From: JBBQVS01 sp963792705
GTDB lineage: Bacteria; Chloroflexota; Ktedonobacteria; Ktedonobacterales; Ktedonobacteraceae
Reading direction: 5' to 3'
Assembly (NCBI GenBank): GCA_963792705.1
Contig: CAWBXD010000014.1
Location: forward strand, 496,001 to 560,000
Length of the DNA: 64,000 nucleotides
Position numbers and translations under genes: made by a program. Of this stretch, positions 35,583 through 44,408 are shown one piece after another. How positions within the stretch are numbered: the stretch's first letter is position 1; each line of letters begins with the position of its first letter. The notes beneath the pieces are model-generated. The model had not been told where the DNA came from, did no database searches, and saw only the letters and a program-made list of their open reading frames with translations.

Positions 35583-36025
35583 TCTCTATCTGCCTGCGTC
35601 TGTACAAAATAGTCAGTACGACGTTGACGTTCGTTGGGTGTCAAACGTAACACTTTCTCAATTGTAGCATTGAGCGCACTCGGCTTAAACGGTTTTGTGA
35701 GATACTCATCTGCCCCAGAGAGCATACCAGTCATCTGATCCTCGTCTCGGGTCATCGCACTGAGAATAATCAATGGAGTGTTAGCGGTGCGAGCATCACC
35801 ACGCAGACAACGTACTAGTTGATATCCATCCATGCGCGGCATCTTCACATCTACAATCACGCAATCAGGATGATCTGCATAAATGCGTTCTAACCCCTGT
35901 ACTCCATCATAAGCCACGATCACATTATACATACCTTGAAGGTTTACAGCATATTTAATAAGCTCTACGATGGTTGGATTATCGTCAATAACTAAAACTG
36001 TTTTCATCGTATTCCCGCTATTCAT
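35579..36025 (-). CDS. stand-alone response regulator receiver protein
   Basis: 148 aa from ATG 36025 (GAGAGG six bases upstream); ATG 36007 (142 aa, GGGA upstream) is equally good. The receiver is canonical: VLVIDDNPTIVELI, phosphoacceptor Asp in CVIVDVKMPRMDGYQLV, IILSAMT, and EYLTKPFKPSAL. No DNA-binding or enzymatic output domain; the C-terminal tail (TPNERQRRTDYFVQTQADRE) is short. Together with the neighbouring Glu54 receiver it forms a pair of one-domain regulators. No histidine kinase is nearby. Confidence 0.9.
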   Translation of the reverse strand: MNSGNTMKTVLVIDDNPTIVELIKYAVNLQGMYNVIVAYDGVQGLERIYADHPDCVIVDVKMPRMDGYQLVRCLRGDARTANTPLIILSAMTRDEDQMTGMLSGADEYLTKPFKPSALNATIEKVLRLTPNERQRRTDYFVQTQADRE

Positions 36026-36305
36026 AGGTTGCCTCTCACCAAGCACTGCACACATACGGGTTACAGGTTTCAGAAAAGGCATGACACCCGTCACATTGTA
36101 ACACAGTTATGTGTTGCTGCCAACTTACTTCTATTTTTAGGATAAGTTGATACACAGACGCTCTTTGTGGACGTCCGTGTGTCATTGCTATATCTTCTTT
36201 TATCGGACATAAATGCGTTTCTCTATAGGGATGAAATTTCTCAGTGTACAAATATGTTAAAATAGGGATAGACTAGTTTTCTGTGCAGACTAAGGGAGAG
36301 AAACA

Positions 36306-37325
36306 ATGCTTGACCGCTACTCACGACAAACCCTCTTTACACCAATTGGCAAGCAAGGGCAGGAACAACTACGAGCGGCTTCTGCAACAATCCTTGGGTG
36401 TGGCGCGTTGGGCACTGTCCTGGCAAATAATCTGTGTCGCGCTGGCGTGGGAAAACTATTCATTGCTGACCGCGACTACATTGAGACGAGCAATTTACAA
36501 CGCCAGATACTGTTCGATGAAGATGATGTTGCACGTCATTTACCAAAGGCTGTTGCGGCAGTCGAAAAGTTACGTAAAGTCAATAGTGATGTTCGTGTAG
36601 AGGCACTTGTGGAGGACATCAATGTCGATGATATTGAGTCGCTTGTACGTGAGAGTGATATTATCCTCGATGCAACCGATAATTTTGAGACGCGCTATCT
36701 TCTCAATGATGCCTGCATTAAATATCAGCGGCCGTGGATTTACAGTGGAGTCGTTGCCTCATATGGCGTTACCATGAATATTATCCCTGGAGATACACCT
36801 TGCTTACGCTGCGTATTTCCCGAAATGCCTTTGCCAGGAACAACACCAACCTGTGATACAGCAGGAGTGCTGAACGGAATTGTTGGTGCAATTACAGGTA
36901 TCGCCTCTACAGAAACGCTCAAAATTTTGCTCAAAAGCGAAAAGATAAGTCGTGCGATGGTGTGGATGGATGTGTGGGAAAATACATTTGAGCGTATTGA
37001 ATTACCAAGACAGCCCGATTGTCCAGCGTGTGGACAGCATCAATATGAATTTCTGGATGCCACACAGAGCGCGAGCAGCACCAGTTTATGTGGTCGTAAT
37101 GCGGTACAGGTACGTGGGACAGGAAAACGTGGTATCCGTATGGATTTCCCTACACTTGCTGAGCGGCTAGGTTCGATTGGTGAGGTGCAGTACAACGAAT
37201 TTCTTCTGCGTTGTGCCATTGATCAGTATGAAATCACCGTTTTTCCTGATGCTCGCGCCATCATTAAAGGGACAGATGATGAACAGGTAGCCCGTTCTGT
37301 CTATGCCCGTTATGTGGGAATGTGA
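36306..37325 (+). CDS. E1-like adenylyltransferase, ThiF/MoeB family
   Basis: Activates the C-terminus of a small sulfur-carrier protein (ThiS, MoaD or similar) by adenylation. 339 aa. Nucleotide-binding GCGALGTVLANNLCRAGVG near residue 32, the Arg/Asp segment DRDYIETSNLQRQILF, ATDNFETRYLLNDAC, and two CxxC pairs (CLRC, CPAC) that bind structural zinc. There is no C-terminal rhodanese domain; an extra about 85 residues at the C-terminus may be a small beta-rich domain. AGGGAGAG precedes the ATG. No carrier protein gene is adjacent, so thiamine and molybdopterin roles cannot be separated. Confidence 0.88.
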   Translation: MLDRYSRQTLFTPIGKQGQEQLRAASATILGCGALGTVLANNLCRAGVGKLFIADRDYIETSNLQRQILFDEDDVARHLPKAVAAVEKLRKVNSDVRVEALVEDINVDDIESLVRESDIILDATDNFETRYLLNDACIKYQRPWIYSGVVASYGVTMNIIPGDTPCLRCVFPEMPLPGTTPTCDTAGVLNGIVGAITGIASTETLKILLKSEKISRAMVWMDVWENTFERIELPRQPDCPACGQHQYEFLDATQSASSTSLCGRNAVQVRGTGKRGIRMDFPTLAERLGSIGEVQYNEFLLRCAIDQYEITVFPDARAIIKGTDDEQVARSVYARYVGM

Positions 37326-37331
37326 ATAGAC

Positions 37332-37360
37332 TTGCCCATGTGAAGTTCTCTTGTTATAAT
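37332..37360 (+). promoter_or_regulatory. sigma-70-type promoter for metG
   Basis: -35 TTGCCC at 37332-37337, a 17-bp spacer, and a perfect -10 TATAAT at 37355-37360. It gives a leader of about 110 nt before metG, ending with a small CCCTT...AAGGG hairpin and GGGAG near the start. No T-box or SAM-riboswitch consensus was recognised in this leader. Confidence 0.75.
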
Positions 37361-37478
37361 AGCCCCAGGTTCGCCTCGATTCTCTTTGTCGTGTTGGTGA
37401 GGGGACGTGCGCCGAAGGTCGAATAGCCCTCCAACGCATTATGCTACCCTTTTTTGGTAAGGGAGATTTTTACATACT

Positions 37479-39146
37479 ATGAATGAACATATTCTTGTCT
37501 GCGTCGCATGGCCTTATGCAAAAAGTGCTACTCATGTCGGGCAGATTGTCGGCGCATATCTTCCGGCAGATACATTTGCACGGTATAACCGTATGGCTGG
37601 GAACCACGTGCTTATGGTTTCCGGCAGCGATGAGCATGGAACTCCTATTCTCATTGATGCCGAGCGCGAGGGCATTTCTCCACGCGAGTTTATTGCTCGC
37701 TTCCATAATCAAATCGTGAATGTGTGGGAGCGGCTCGGCATGTCCTGGGACCTCTATACAGAAACAGGAACTCCCAATCACTATCGTATCACCCAAGATT
37801 TCTTCCTGACTCTGTACAAAAAGGGCTATATCTTCAAAGATACCATGCAGTCGCCGTATTGTCCGACAGATCGACGTTTCTTGCCTGACCGCTATATTGA
37901 GGGAACATGTCCCAATTGTGGCTACCCTGGAGCACGCGGCGACCAATGTGATAACTGTGGGCATACACTTGATCCCATTGATCTAATCGATCCCAAGTGT
38001 CGCTTATGTGGTAGTAAAGATAGCACTTTAGAGATACGACCCACCGATCACTTCTTCCTGGACTTGCCCAAACTGCAAGCACCTTTGGAGGAATGGCTCT
38101 CACACGGCAAAGATCACTGGCGTCATAATACTACCAGCTTTGTAACGAACTGGCTTAAAGAGGGCCTACGTGCGCGTGCGATTACGCGTGACCTAGATTG
38201 GGGTGTACCAATTCCTCTTGAAGGGTACGAAGATAAGCGCATCTACGTCTGGTTCGATGCTGTCATCGGTTACTTCTCCGCATCGGTCGAGTGGGCTGAG
38301 CGACAAGGGACGCCCGATGCATGGCAAGATTGGTGGATTCCTGGTAAAGTTGAGCCTGCTGTAAAGTCATACTACTTTATTGGCAAAGACAACATTCCGT
38401 TTCATGCGATCATCTGGCCCGCCATGCTGCTCGGCTATGGCGACCGTAATCTGCCCTATGACGTACCTGCAAACGAGTTTATGACCATGAGCGGCGCGAA
38501 AGCATCGAGTAGTCGGGGCAACGTAGTATGGACACCAGATGTGCTTGACCGTTATAGTGCCGATGCGCTGCGCTATTATCTCTCAGCCACAGCGCCAGAG
38601 GGACGCGACACGGACTTTACCTATGAAGAGTTGATACGACGTAACAACGATGAGCTTGTCGCAACTTACGGAAATGCTGTTCACCGCACCCTAACATTCT
38701 TACAAAGTAAGTTTGGTGGCGTTGTGCCGGAGCCAGGAACGCTGCGCGAAGCGGATCGTGAGATTCTTGCCGAGGTAGAGCGTGGCTTTGGATTGGTTGG
38801 GCATAATATCGCTTTGTGTCATATGAAGGATGGGTTGAATGCAGCGATGGCTGTTGCACGTGCGGCAAACCGCTACCTGGACGAGCAAGCACCGTGGAAA
38901 CAGATCAAGGTTGACCGCGAGGCGGCTGGTACCTCAATTTATATCATGCTGCAAGTCTTAAGCGGACTACACACCATGCTTAGTCCCTACCTGCCCTTTT
39001 CATCTCAGAAACTGCACGAGTACCTGGGTTTCGAGGGCCAAGCAAGCAAAGCCTTCTGGCGTCTTGAGCATGTACCGGCCAATGTTACATTGCCAAAACC
39101 AGAACCACTATTCGCCAAACTGGAAGAGATTGTTGTAGGAGTCTAA
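37479..39146 (+). CDS. metG: methionyl-tRNA synthetase
   Basis: Charges tRNA-Met. 555 aa. Class I features: PYAKSATHVGQIVGAYLPAD at the HIGH position (HVGQ, residues 19-22), VSGSDEHGTPI, zinc knuckles CPNCGYPG...CDNCG and CRLCGSK, FFLDLPKLQ, and RIYVWFDAVIGYFSAS. The KMSKS position reads KASSS (residues 341-345, followed by RGNVV), so both signatures are divergent while overall similarity is strong. The C-terminal anticodon-binding domain is present; no tRNA-binding EMAP-like domain is fused. The last four codons lie within a 78-bp palindrome. Confidence 0.94.
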   Translation: MNEHILVCVAWPYAKSATHVGQIVGAYLPADTFARYNRMAGNHVLMVSGSDEHGTPILIDAEREGISPREFIARFHNQIVNVWERLGMSWDLYTETGTPNHYRITQDFFLTLYKKGYIFKDTMQSPYCPTDRRFLPDRYIEGTCPNCGYPGARGDQCDNCGHTLDPIDLIDPKCRLCGSKDSTLEIRPTDHFFLDLPKLQAPLEEWLSHGKDHWRHNTTSFVTNWLKEGLRARAITRDLDWGVPIPLEGYEDKRIYVWFDAVIGYFSASVEWAERQGTPDAWQDWWIPGKVEPAVKSYYFIGKDNIPFHAIIWPAMLLGYGDRNLPYDVPANEFMTMSGAKASSSRGNVVWTPDVLDRYSADALRYYLSATAPEGRDTDFTYEELIRRNNDELVATYGNAVHRTLTFLQSKFGGVVPEPGTLREADREILAEVERGFGLVGHNIALCHMKDGLNAAMAVARAANRYLDEQAPWKQIKVDREAAGTSIYIMLQVLSGLHTMLSPYLPFSSQKLHEYLGFEGQASKAFWRLEHVPANVTLPKPEPLFAKLEEIVVGV

Positions 39147-39211
39147 TGCATGACACCCTGTGGACGATACACGTGTATCGTCCACAGGGTGTCATGCATT
39201 AGACTCCTACA
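39134..39211. terminator. 78-bp perfect loop-free palindrome at the metG/ROK junction
   Basis: Every base from 39134 to 39211 pairs around the centre between 39172 and 39173. The left half contains the last four metG codons and the stop; the right half ends 5 bp before the convergent ROK gene stop. Its placement suggests a bidirectional terminator; its perfection suggests recent inverted duplication. Confidence 0.9.
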
Positions 39212-39216
39212 TTTGT

Positions 39217-40215
39217 TTAAAACTGATAGCCCGCGGCCTCGGCCCCCAGGCAAGCCGCTCCGACCACACCCGAAAAGTCACCAAGTTTGGTTCGTAGGAT
39301 AGGCGTTTTCTTTGCAGGAGCTGACAGGGCAGCCGTTCTTGCTCGATGCACAGCCGTTTCGTAGAGCAGGTCAACCGCCTCGATAACGCCACCACCTAAG
39401 ATAATAGCATCTGGATTATAGAAATTCAGCACTGAGGCAAGACCATATCCCAGATAGTCGGCAGCCTCAATCACCTTTTCTATTACAAGCTCGTCTTTTT
39501 GCTGAATAGCATTGGCAAGAATGCCTGAGCGAATGACCGTCTCACCCTCTTTGAGTTGCTTTTGAGCATCATCTGTAAGAGTAGAAGCACGTCCGTGATG
39601 TATTTCAGCCATGATAGATTTAGTGATTGCGGTACGCGACGCATAAGCTTCAAGGCAGCCAAGGCTTCCACAGCCACAGATACGCCCACCCGCCTGAAGC
39701 GTCATATGCCCCACTTCGCCAGCAGTTCCCGACAAGCCAGTATACATCTTCCCATTTTGCACAATCCCAGAACCAATACCTGTTCCAACAAAGATACAGA
39801 CAAAGTTCCCGTAGTCCTTGCCAGCCCCATAGAGTGCTTCGCCGAGTGCAGCAACCTCTACATCATTGCCAACATACACCGTCTTACCAAACTGCTTGTT
39901 GAGAATATCTCCTAAATGCATATCATGCACACCTAAATTCGGCGCATCAACCACGATACCGTTTTTGCGGTCAATTTGACCCGCAGCACCAACGCCTACC
40001 GCCATGATCTCTGCCCCATCAGGCAATTTAGCATCGGTAATGGCTGTCGTTGCCAGCTCGATGGTCCTTTGCGACACAAAGTCTTGCCCTTTCTCAGCAT
40101 GCGTGCGTTTACGCGCCGAAGAAAGGACTTCACCAGTCGATATATCAACAACTGCCGCAAGTGTCTTGGTTCCTCCCAGGTCGATACCCAGGGCATACGC
40201 CTTTGGTTTGGACAT
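39217..40215 (-). CDS. ROK family sugar kinase, probable glucokinase
   Basis: Phosphorylates glucose or a related hexose with ATP. 332 aa. N-terminal phosphate loop ALGIDLGGTKTLAAVVD, sugar-site VYVGNDVEVAALGEALYGAG, FVGTGIGSGIV, and the ROK zinc motif GHMTLQAGGRICGCGSLGC followed by Glu. The second nucleotide-binding segment NPDAIILGGGV is intact. No N-terminal HTH, so it is an enzyme rather than a NagC-type repressor. It lies 10 bp behind tsaD and may be transcribed with the t6A operon. Confidence 0.92.
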   Translation of the reverse strand: MSKPKAYALGIDLGGTKTLAAVVDISTGEVLSSARKRTHAEKGQDFVSQRTIELATTAITDAKLPDGAEIMAVGVGAAGQIDRKNGIVVDAPNLGVHDMHLGDILNKQFGKTVYVGNDVEVAALGEALYGAGKDYGNFVCIFVGTGIGSGIVQNGKMYTGLSGTAGEVGHMTLQAGGRICGCGSLGCLEAYASRTAITKSIMAEIHHGRASTLTDDAQKQLKEGETVIRSGILANAIQQKDELVIEKVIEAADYLGYGLASVLNFYNPDAIILGGGVIEAVDLLYETAVHRARTAALSAPAKKTPILRTKLGDFSGVVGAACLGAEAAGYQF

Positions 40216-40225
40216 ACGTTTTGCC

Positions 40226-41395
40226 TCATTTCTTAAATGGAAGACTCAATCCAGGGTCTACATCAAGGTCAAGTCCATGCTGCTCACCGCGAGCAAGATG
40301 GAAAAAGGCAGCACCCGCAATCATTGCGGCATTGTCTGTACAAAATTCAATTGGTGGATAGCTGAGAGCTATATGGAGAGGAAGCAGCTCTTGCTCGATA
40401 CGGTTCCGCAGCCGAACGTTTGCCGCAACACCTCCAGCAAGCACAACCTGTTTCACAGAATATTCTTGAGCAGCAAGGCGTGTTTTGACAGCCAACACAT
40501 CCACGATTGCCTCTTGAAAGCTCGCTGCCAGAAATGGAATGTTCGTGGGACCTTTTTGCGCTGCAGCCGCGCCCATACGTGTATAATAACTTACCTGTTT
40601 GCCTTCGCTCTCAACAACCGGACGTTCGTCCGCCGTCGCACCTTCTGCTAGGTGAAGCATAGCGGTCTTGAGGCCACTAAAGCTGAAATCATACGTCCCC
40701 TTTAACCATGCTCGTGGTAGCCGATAGGCGGTGCGTGCAAGCGTAACAGAATGCTTCTGTTGCAGAAGTTCTTCCTCAGCCTGTTGTGCCGCTTTTTGTA
40801 TGGATGGCCCACCGGGGTAGTCCAAGCCAAGAATGCGTGCCACCTTATCGAAGGCTTCACCGGCTGCGTCATCACGTGTATGCCCAAGCAGTTCGTATTG
40901 TCCATGCTCACGTACCAACACGAGTTCGCTATGTGCTCCTGAAACGACAAGACAAAGAAGTGGGAACAGTGGATCGCCTTCCACAAAGAGTTCGTTTGTA
41001 GCAGAGAGAATTTGTGGTGCAGCACCCTTGCGTAACCAGTTTGCATAAATGTGTGCTTCGAGATGGTTCACACCAAGAAAAGGCAGACCACGAGCGAGCG
41101 CAAGCGTTTTGCCTACAGTGAGACCCACCAGCAGTGAGCCTGCGAGTCCAGGGCCATAGGTTGCGGCAACAGCGTCTATCTCATCCCATGAGCACCCAGA
41201 TTGCTCTAAAGCAGTCTCGACAACAGGAATAACCGATGCCAGTTGTTGACGTGACGCGACCTCTGGCACAACACCACCATAACGATTGTGAATATCTATT
41301 TGTGAGGCGACAACATTCGAGAGCAACCAGCGACCGTCTTTAACGATTGCCGCTCCCGTTTCATCGCATGAGCTTTCAATACCAAGTACAAGCAT
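40226..41395 (-). CDS. tsaD: tRNA N6-adenosine threonylcarbamoyltransferase
   Basis: Catalytic subunit that transfers threonylcarbamoyl from the TC-AMP intermediate to A37 of ANN-decoding tRNAs. 389 aa, longer than E. coli TsaD (337) because of small insertions around residues 120-135 and 275-295. ASKHA-fold motifs: VLGIESSCDETGAAIV, GPGLAGSLLVGLTVGKT, the metal-binding NHLEAHIYAN, and VVLAGGVAANVRLR. It lies with tsaE, tsaB and rimI in one operon, an arrangement common in bacteria. Confidence 0.96.
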   Translation of the reverse strand: MLVLGIESSCDETGAAIVKDGRWLLSNVVASQIDIHNRYGGVVPEVASRQQLASVIPVVETALEQSGCSWDEIDAVAATYGPGLAGSLLVGLTVGKTLALARGLPFLGVNHLEAHIYANWLRKGAAPQILSATNELFVEGDPLFPLLCLVVSGAHSELVLVREHGQYELLGHTRDDAAGEAFDKVARILGLDYPGGPSIQKAAQQAEEELLQQKHSVTLARTAYRLPRAWLKGTYDFSFSGLKTAMLHLAEGATADERPVVESEGKQVSYYTRMGAAAAQKGPTNIPFLAASFQEAIVDVLAVKTRLAAQEYSVKQVVLAGGVAANVRLRNRIEQELLPLHIALSYPPIEFCTDNAAMIAGAAFFHLARGEQHGLDLDVDPGLSLPFKK

Positions 41396-41420
41396 AGACG
41401 TTTTGTTCTATTCCTTTAGT

Positions 41421-42059
41421 TTAGCGCGCTTCCAGCTTTTGATAGAGTGCTGCTTTTAATTCCTCAAATCGCTGTCTATACACAGGAGAGTTAATTTCAT
41501 CGGTCCACATGATAACCGCATCCTCCTGATTATCGCTGTAGTAGCGATGCCGTATGCCAGCGTCACGGAAGCCGTATTTGCGATATAAATTTTGCGCCGT
41601 ATAGTTAGAAACGCGCGCTTCCAGTGTTACCCATTTCGCACCAATACTATACGAAATATCAATCAGGCTCACCAGCATAAGCTCACCGAGACCAAGACGG
41701 CGAAAGCCAGGATGCATTGCGATAGTGGTTACATGCGCCTCATCAACCATCAACCATAAGCCCGCAAACCCGATAATAGAATCTAGTTCGGGTGAAGGCG
41801 TTATGATGCTGGGTCGATTGGGCAAGAGCGAAAGGGGAAACAGGCGATTTCTGCGTGGCTTTTCTACCTCCTGCGGCGGCACGGTAGCACGTTCTTCCGC
41901 GATATGTTTGTCACGTAACACGATATAATGTGCCCAACGATTATCCTGTAACTCCTTACGATAGGCACTGGGAGGCCAGGTTGATGGGTAAGCTAGACGT
42001 TCAATCTCGACGACGCGAGGCACATCTGCCATAGTCATTTGGTCAATTGCGTACCGCAC
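41421..42059 (-). CDS. rimI: ribosomal-protein-alanine N-acetyltransferase, RimI type
   Basis: GNAT acetyltransferase; RimI acetylates the N-terminal Ala of ribosomal protein S18. GTG start at 42059 with AGGGA five bases upstream, giving about 212 aa; an upstream TTG at 42113 is less likely. N-terminal YAIDQMTMADVPRVVEIERL and the acetyl-CoA loop MHPGFRRLGLGELMLVSLID are typical, as is NLYRKYGFRDAGIRHRYY near the C-terminus. An insertion of about 40 residues (HIAEERATVPPQEVEKPRRN onwards) makes it longer than E. coli RimI (148). It overlaps the tsaB end by 17 nt and precedes tsaD. Confidence 0.9.
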   Translation of the reverse strand: MRYAIDQMTMADVPRVVEIERLAYPSTWPPSAYRKELQDNRWAHYIVLRDKHIAEERATVPPQEVEKPRRNRLFPLSLLPNRPSIITPSPELDSIIGFAGLWLMVDEAHVTTIAMHPGFRRLGLGELMLVSLIDISYSIGAKWVTLEARVSNYTAQNLYRKYGFRDAGIRHRYYSDNQEDAVIMWTDEINSPVYRQRFEELKAALYQKLEAR

Positions 42060-42873
42060 CCTCTTCCCTTTCTGTATTACGCTGACCTGTAGGTCGCTGT
42101 GATGATATGCCAAGTAATGGCCGTTTTCTCGTACTTGTGGTAATTGAAGGACGCCGCAAGTAAAGCGGTTCGAGTAATAATGGGTCGTCCACTTTTCCCT
42201 CTTGCCATCGTTGCCATGCTAACGCTGCAAGAACAGAAGCATGACGCGTCGATGCAGGATTAGGAAGAAAAAGACCCTGTATCTGTGCAGAAAGCGACTG
42301 ACGCAAAGCCTCACTTATCTCGCCGCAAAAAAGGAATGGTACGCCTTGTGGTGTTCCAAAACGCTCAGGCCAGCTATTTGTCTGCTCTCGTAATAACTCG
42401 GCAATCTGTGCCACTGTAAACACACCATAGTCGCTCACCCTTGTCTGCACATACCGCACATCTCCATGCTCCGTTGTCTTCTCTAAAGTAGCACGATAGC
42501 AAGCAGCATATAGTTCTGAACGTCCTGCCTCCATAACAGCGCATAAGGGATGAGTTGTTTGCTGTTGCTGGGCCGCTATAATGTCTAACGTGCTTATCCC
42601 AAAAAGTGGTTTTTGAAGCACAAAAGCGAGCGTTTTAGCAGTAGAAAGTGCTACGCGTACTCCATTGAACGACCCCGGTCCCGTCGCTACAGCGATACCT
42701 TCGATTTGTGACATAGTGCTATGACATTCAGTGACAAGACGCTGAATGCGTGTCAGCAACTCCACACTATGGTTGCTGTCAATAAACCATGTATATTCTC
42801 CGTACACATCGTCTTCTGTACACAAGGCAATGCTAGCACGGCGGTTGGATGTATCAAGCGCGAGTAGTAACAT
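42043..42873 (-). CDS. tsaB: tRNA threonylcarbamoyladenosine biosynthesis protein TsaB
   Basis: Non-catalytic partner that dimerises with TsaD in the t6A complex. 276 aa from ATG 42873 (MLLLALDTSNRRASIALC). TsaB blocks: VELLTRIQRLV, GIAVATGPGSFNGVRVALST, AKTLAF, MEAGRSELYAACY. The C-terminal about 50 residues extend past the core (YLRRPSITTSTRKR...). It overlaps tsaE by 20 nt and rimI by 17 nt, so the genes are translationally coupled. Confidence 0.94.
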   Translation of the reverse strand: MLLLALDTSNRRASIALCTEDDVYGEYTWFIDSNHSVELLTRIQRLVTECHSTMSQIEGIAVATGPGSFNGVRVALSTAKTLAFVLQKPLFGISTLDIIAAQQQQTTHPLCAVMEAGRSELYAACYRATLEKTTEHGDVRYVQTRVSDYGVFTVAQIAELLREQTNSWPERFGTPQGVPFLFCGEISEALRQSLSAQIQGLFLPNPASTRHASVLAALAWQRWQEGKVDDPLLLEPLYLRRPSITTSTRKRPLLGISSQRPTGQRNTEREEGAVRN

Positions 42874-43438
42874 GTATGTTTTTCTTAAATTGCTGCAATA
42901 CTTCAATGTGATGCGTACCAGTTGCGGTAAACAAGAAAGTACGCTCTGTTCCGCTGCGTATGTCTATATGTAGGCGTAGTTTTTCAGGTACCCATAGTCC
43001 ATCCGCTTTATCAGCCCACTCAACAACACATACGCCCGAAGTATCGTAGAAATAGTCCTCAAAACCCAGGTCAAATATTTCTTCGGGATTCTCCAGGCGG
43101 TATAAATCGAAATGGTAGAGTGCAGGACCTCTTTTAGGCATCACCGTGCTTCCCGCTTCGTTCTGCACTTCTCGTACCTGACCAGGATATTCTTTCAAGA
43201 GGGTGAAGGTTGGGCTGGTGATGGTGGAGGTAATGCCTAAGCCTTGTGCAAGACCCTGTGTGAAGGTAGTTTTGCCCATACCAAGTTGCCCATCAAGGAG
43301 AAGAAGTTCTCCTCCTTGCAAAAGTTCGCCCAGATGCACACCAAAATGTTGTGTTTGAGTCCCACTATGGCTGACGACATGTAGCGTCACTGTGTCTTTT
43401 TCCTGGACATCCTCGGTGACAAAACTATTTTCAAGCAC
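42854..43438 (-). CDS. tsaE: tRNA threonylcarbamoyladenosine biosynthesis ATPase TsaE
   Basis: P-loop ATPase that cycles the TsaBD complex. 194 aa. Walker A LLLDGQLGMGKTTFTQGLA, then SPTFTLLKEY, HFDLYRLENPEEIFDLGFED and the Walker B-like VVEWADKAD. An insertion of about 20 residues (QVREVQNEAGSTVMPKRGPA) follows the SPTF block. First gene of the minus-strand t6A operon; the 68 bp upstream contains ATTATAGCATAT on the plus strand, so a promoter could lie there but none was fixed. Confidence 0.95.
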   Translation of the reverse strand: MLENSFVTEDVQEKDTVTLHVVSHSGTQTQHFGVHLGELLQGGELLLLDGQLGMGKTTFTQGLAQGLGITSTITSPTFTLLKEYPGQVREVQNEAGSTVMPKRGPALYHFDLYRLENPEEIFDLGFEDYFYDTSGVCVVEWADKADGLWVPEKLRLHIDIRSGTERTFLFTATGTHHIEVLQQFKKNIHVTTRA

Positions 43439-43506
43439 GATAGAACTTCCCTACATTTCTTTCGTTGTTAGTGAATGTCCCCTATTATAGCATATCCAGA
43501 CACTTC

Positions 43507-43983
43507 TTAACGAAGTTTAGAGCCGCAATTGCGACAGTAGAGCGCATTCAAACGTACAGGCTGTCCACAATGAGGGCATGGTTGCATCTGTGCTGCAGTA
43601 CTTGGAGCAGGTGGCGGAGGTGCCGCTTGCGGCTGTGATGCTGATGGAGGTGCATAATTTGCCGTTGGACCGGGCACGAACTGCTCGGCGGGATATGCCT
43701 CGTTCTTTACTTCTTGTAATTGTGTTTCACGATTGCGCGCGTCGTGGTCTAGTTCTTGAATACTGGCACACAGGCGCGAAAGTTGTGCATCAGTAAGCGA
43801 ACCTTGCTGATACAGGTTCATTGCTACATTCCCAAGTTCATTTAGGAGTTGCTGACGCTGCTCCCAAAGCTTGTCTAACTCGCTTTGTTTGTTACGAATG
43901 CGTAGTTGTTTTTGGGCCTCCCAGCCTGTACGACTGACGGCGGAGTTCATAAAGTTTTTTGCAGACTCTACAAAATCGCTCAT
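43507..43983 (-). CDS. zinc-ribbon protein with coiled coil, unknown function
   Basis: 158 aa. The N-terminal half is a charged amphipathic helix or coiled coil (NKQSELDKLWEQRQQLLNEL, then LSRLCASIQELDHDARNRET), the middle is Pro/Ala/Gln-rich linker, and the C-terminus is a zinc ribbon CPHCGQPVRLNALYCRNCGS. Such proteins often tether other factors; no enzymatic motif is seen. GGAGGA is eight bases upstream of the ATG. It lies between yraN and tsaE on the same strand. Confidence 0.8.
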   Translation of the reverse strand: MSDFVESAKNFMNSAVSRTGWEAQKQLRIRNKQSELDKLWEQRQQLLNELGNVAMNLYQQGSLTDAQLSRLCASIQELDHDARNRETQLQEVKNEAYPAEQFVPGPTANYAPPSASQPQAAPPPPAPSTAAQMQPCPHCGQPVRLNALYCRNCGSKLR

Positions 43984-44022
43984 AATGGTTCCTCCATGAT
44001 ATGCTCTTGCTTTTATCTTTAT

Positions 44023-44408
44023 TTATTCTTGTACTGCGTGTTGATGGACGCGTATCTCTTCAAAGCGACCATTGGCACTAAGTTGTACAGCTACAACATC
44101 AATGCGCCATGATCGCTCGGAATATTCGTGCAAATCCAGGTAATATGTTGCCACTTGCACAAGTTTTTGCTGCTTACGTGGCGTTACGGCATCTTCTGGC
44201 AACCCATAGGCATTGCCTCTACGTGTCTTGACCTCGACAAAGATCAGATCATTTTCATCTTCGGCGATCAGGTCAATCTCACCATGACGACAGCGAAAAT
44301 TGCGCTCGACGATATGATAGCCCTGTCGTATCAGTTCCTCTGCCGCAAGACGTTCTCCTGTGCGACCTAGTCCCTGACGTGCAGCCTTAATAGATTTGGA
44401 AGTGCCAT
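44023..44408 (-). CDS. yraN: YraN/UPF0102 family nuclease-like protein, start region out of frame
   Basis: Read directly from the minus strand: RQGLGRTGERLAAEELIRQG, HIVERNFRCRHGEIDLIAED, LIFVEVKTRRGNAYG, then VDVV-like IDVVAVQ and a stop at 44025-44023. This is the restriction-endonuclease-like (PD-(D/E)XK) UPF0102 family, about 120-130 aa; its biological role is unknown. The family frame is open back to a stop at 44433-44431 but contains no ATG, GTG or TTG. The best ATG (44408-44406, MALPNL...) is in a neighbouring frame and would need one added base (or two removed) before codon 6. Either an indel or a rare ATT start (44391) explains it. Confidence 0.82.

Noticed and set aside
37361..37478. 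metG leader as a riboswitch or T-box (it has GCGCCGAAGG, reminiscent of glycine aptamers)
   Set aside because: No GGAGAG partner or tandem aptamer, no T-box GGTGG motif, and no SAM-box core were found. I left it as an unassigned leader.
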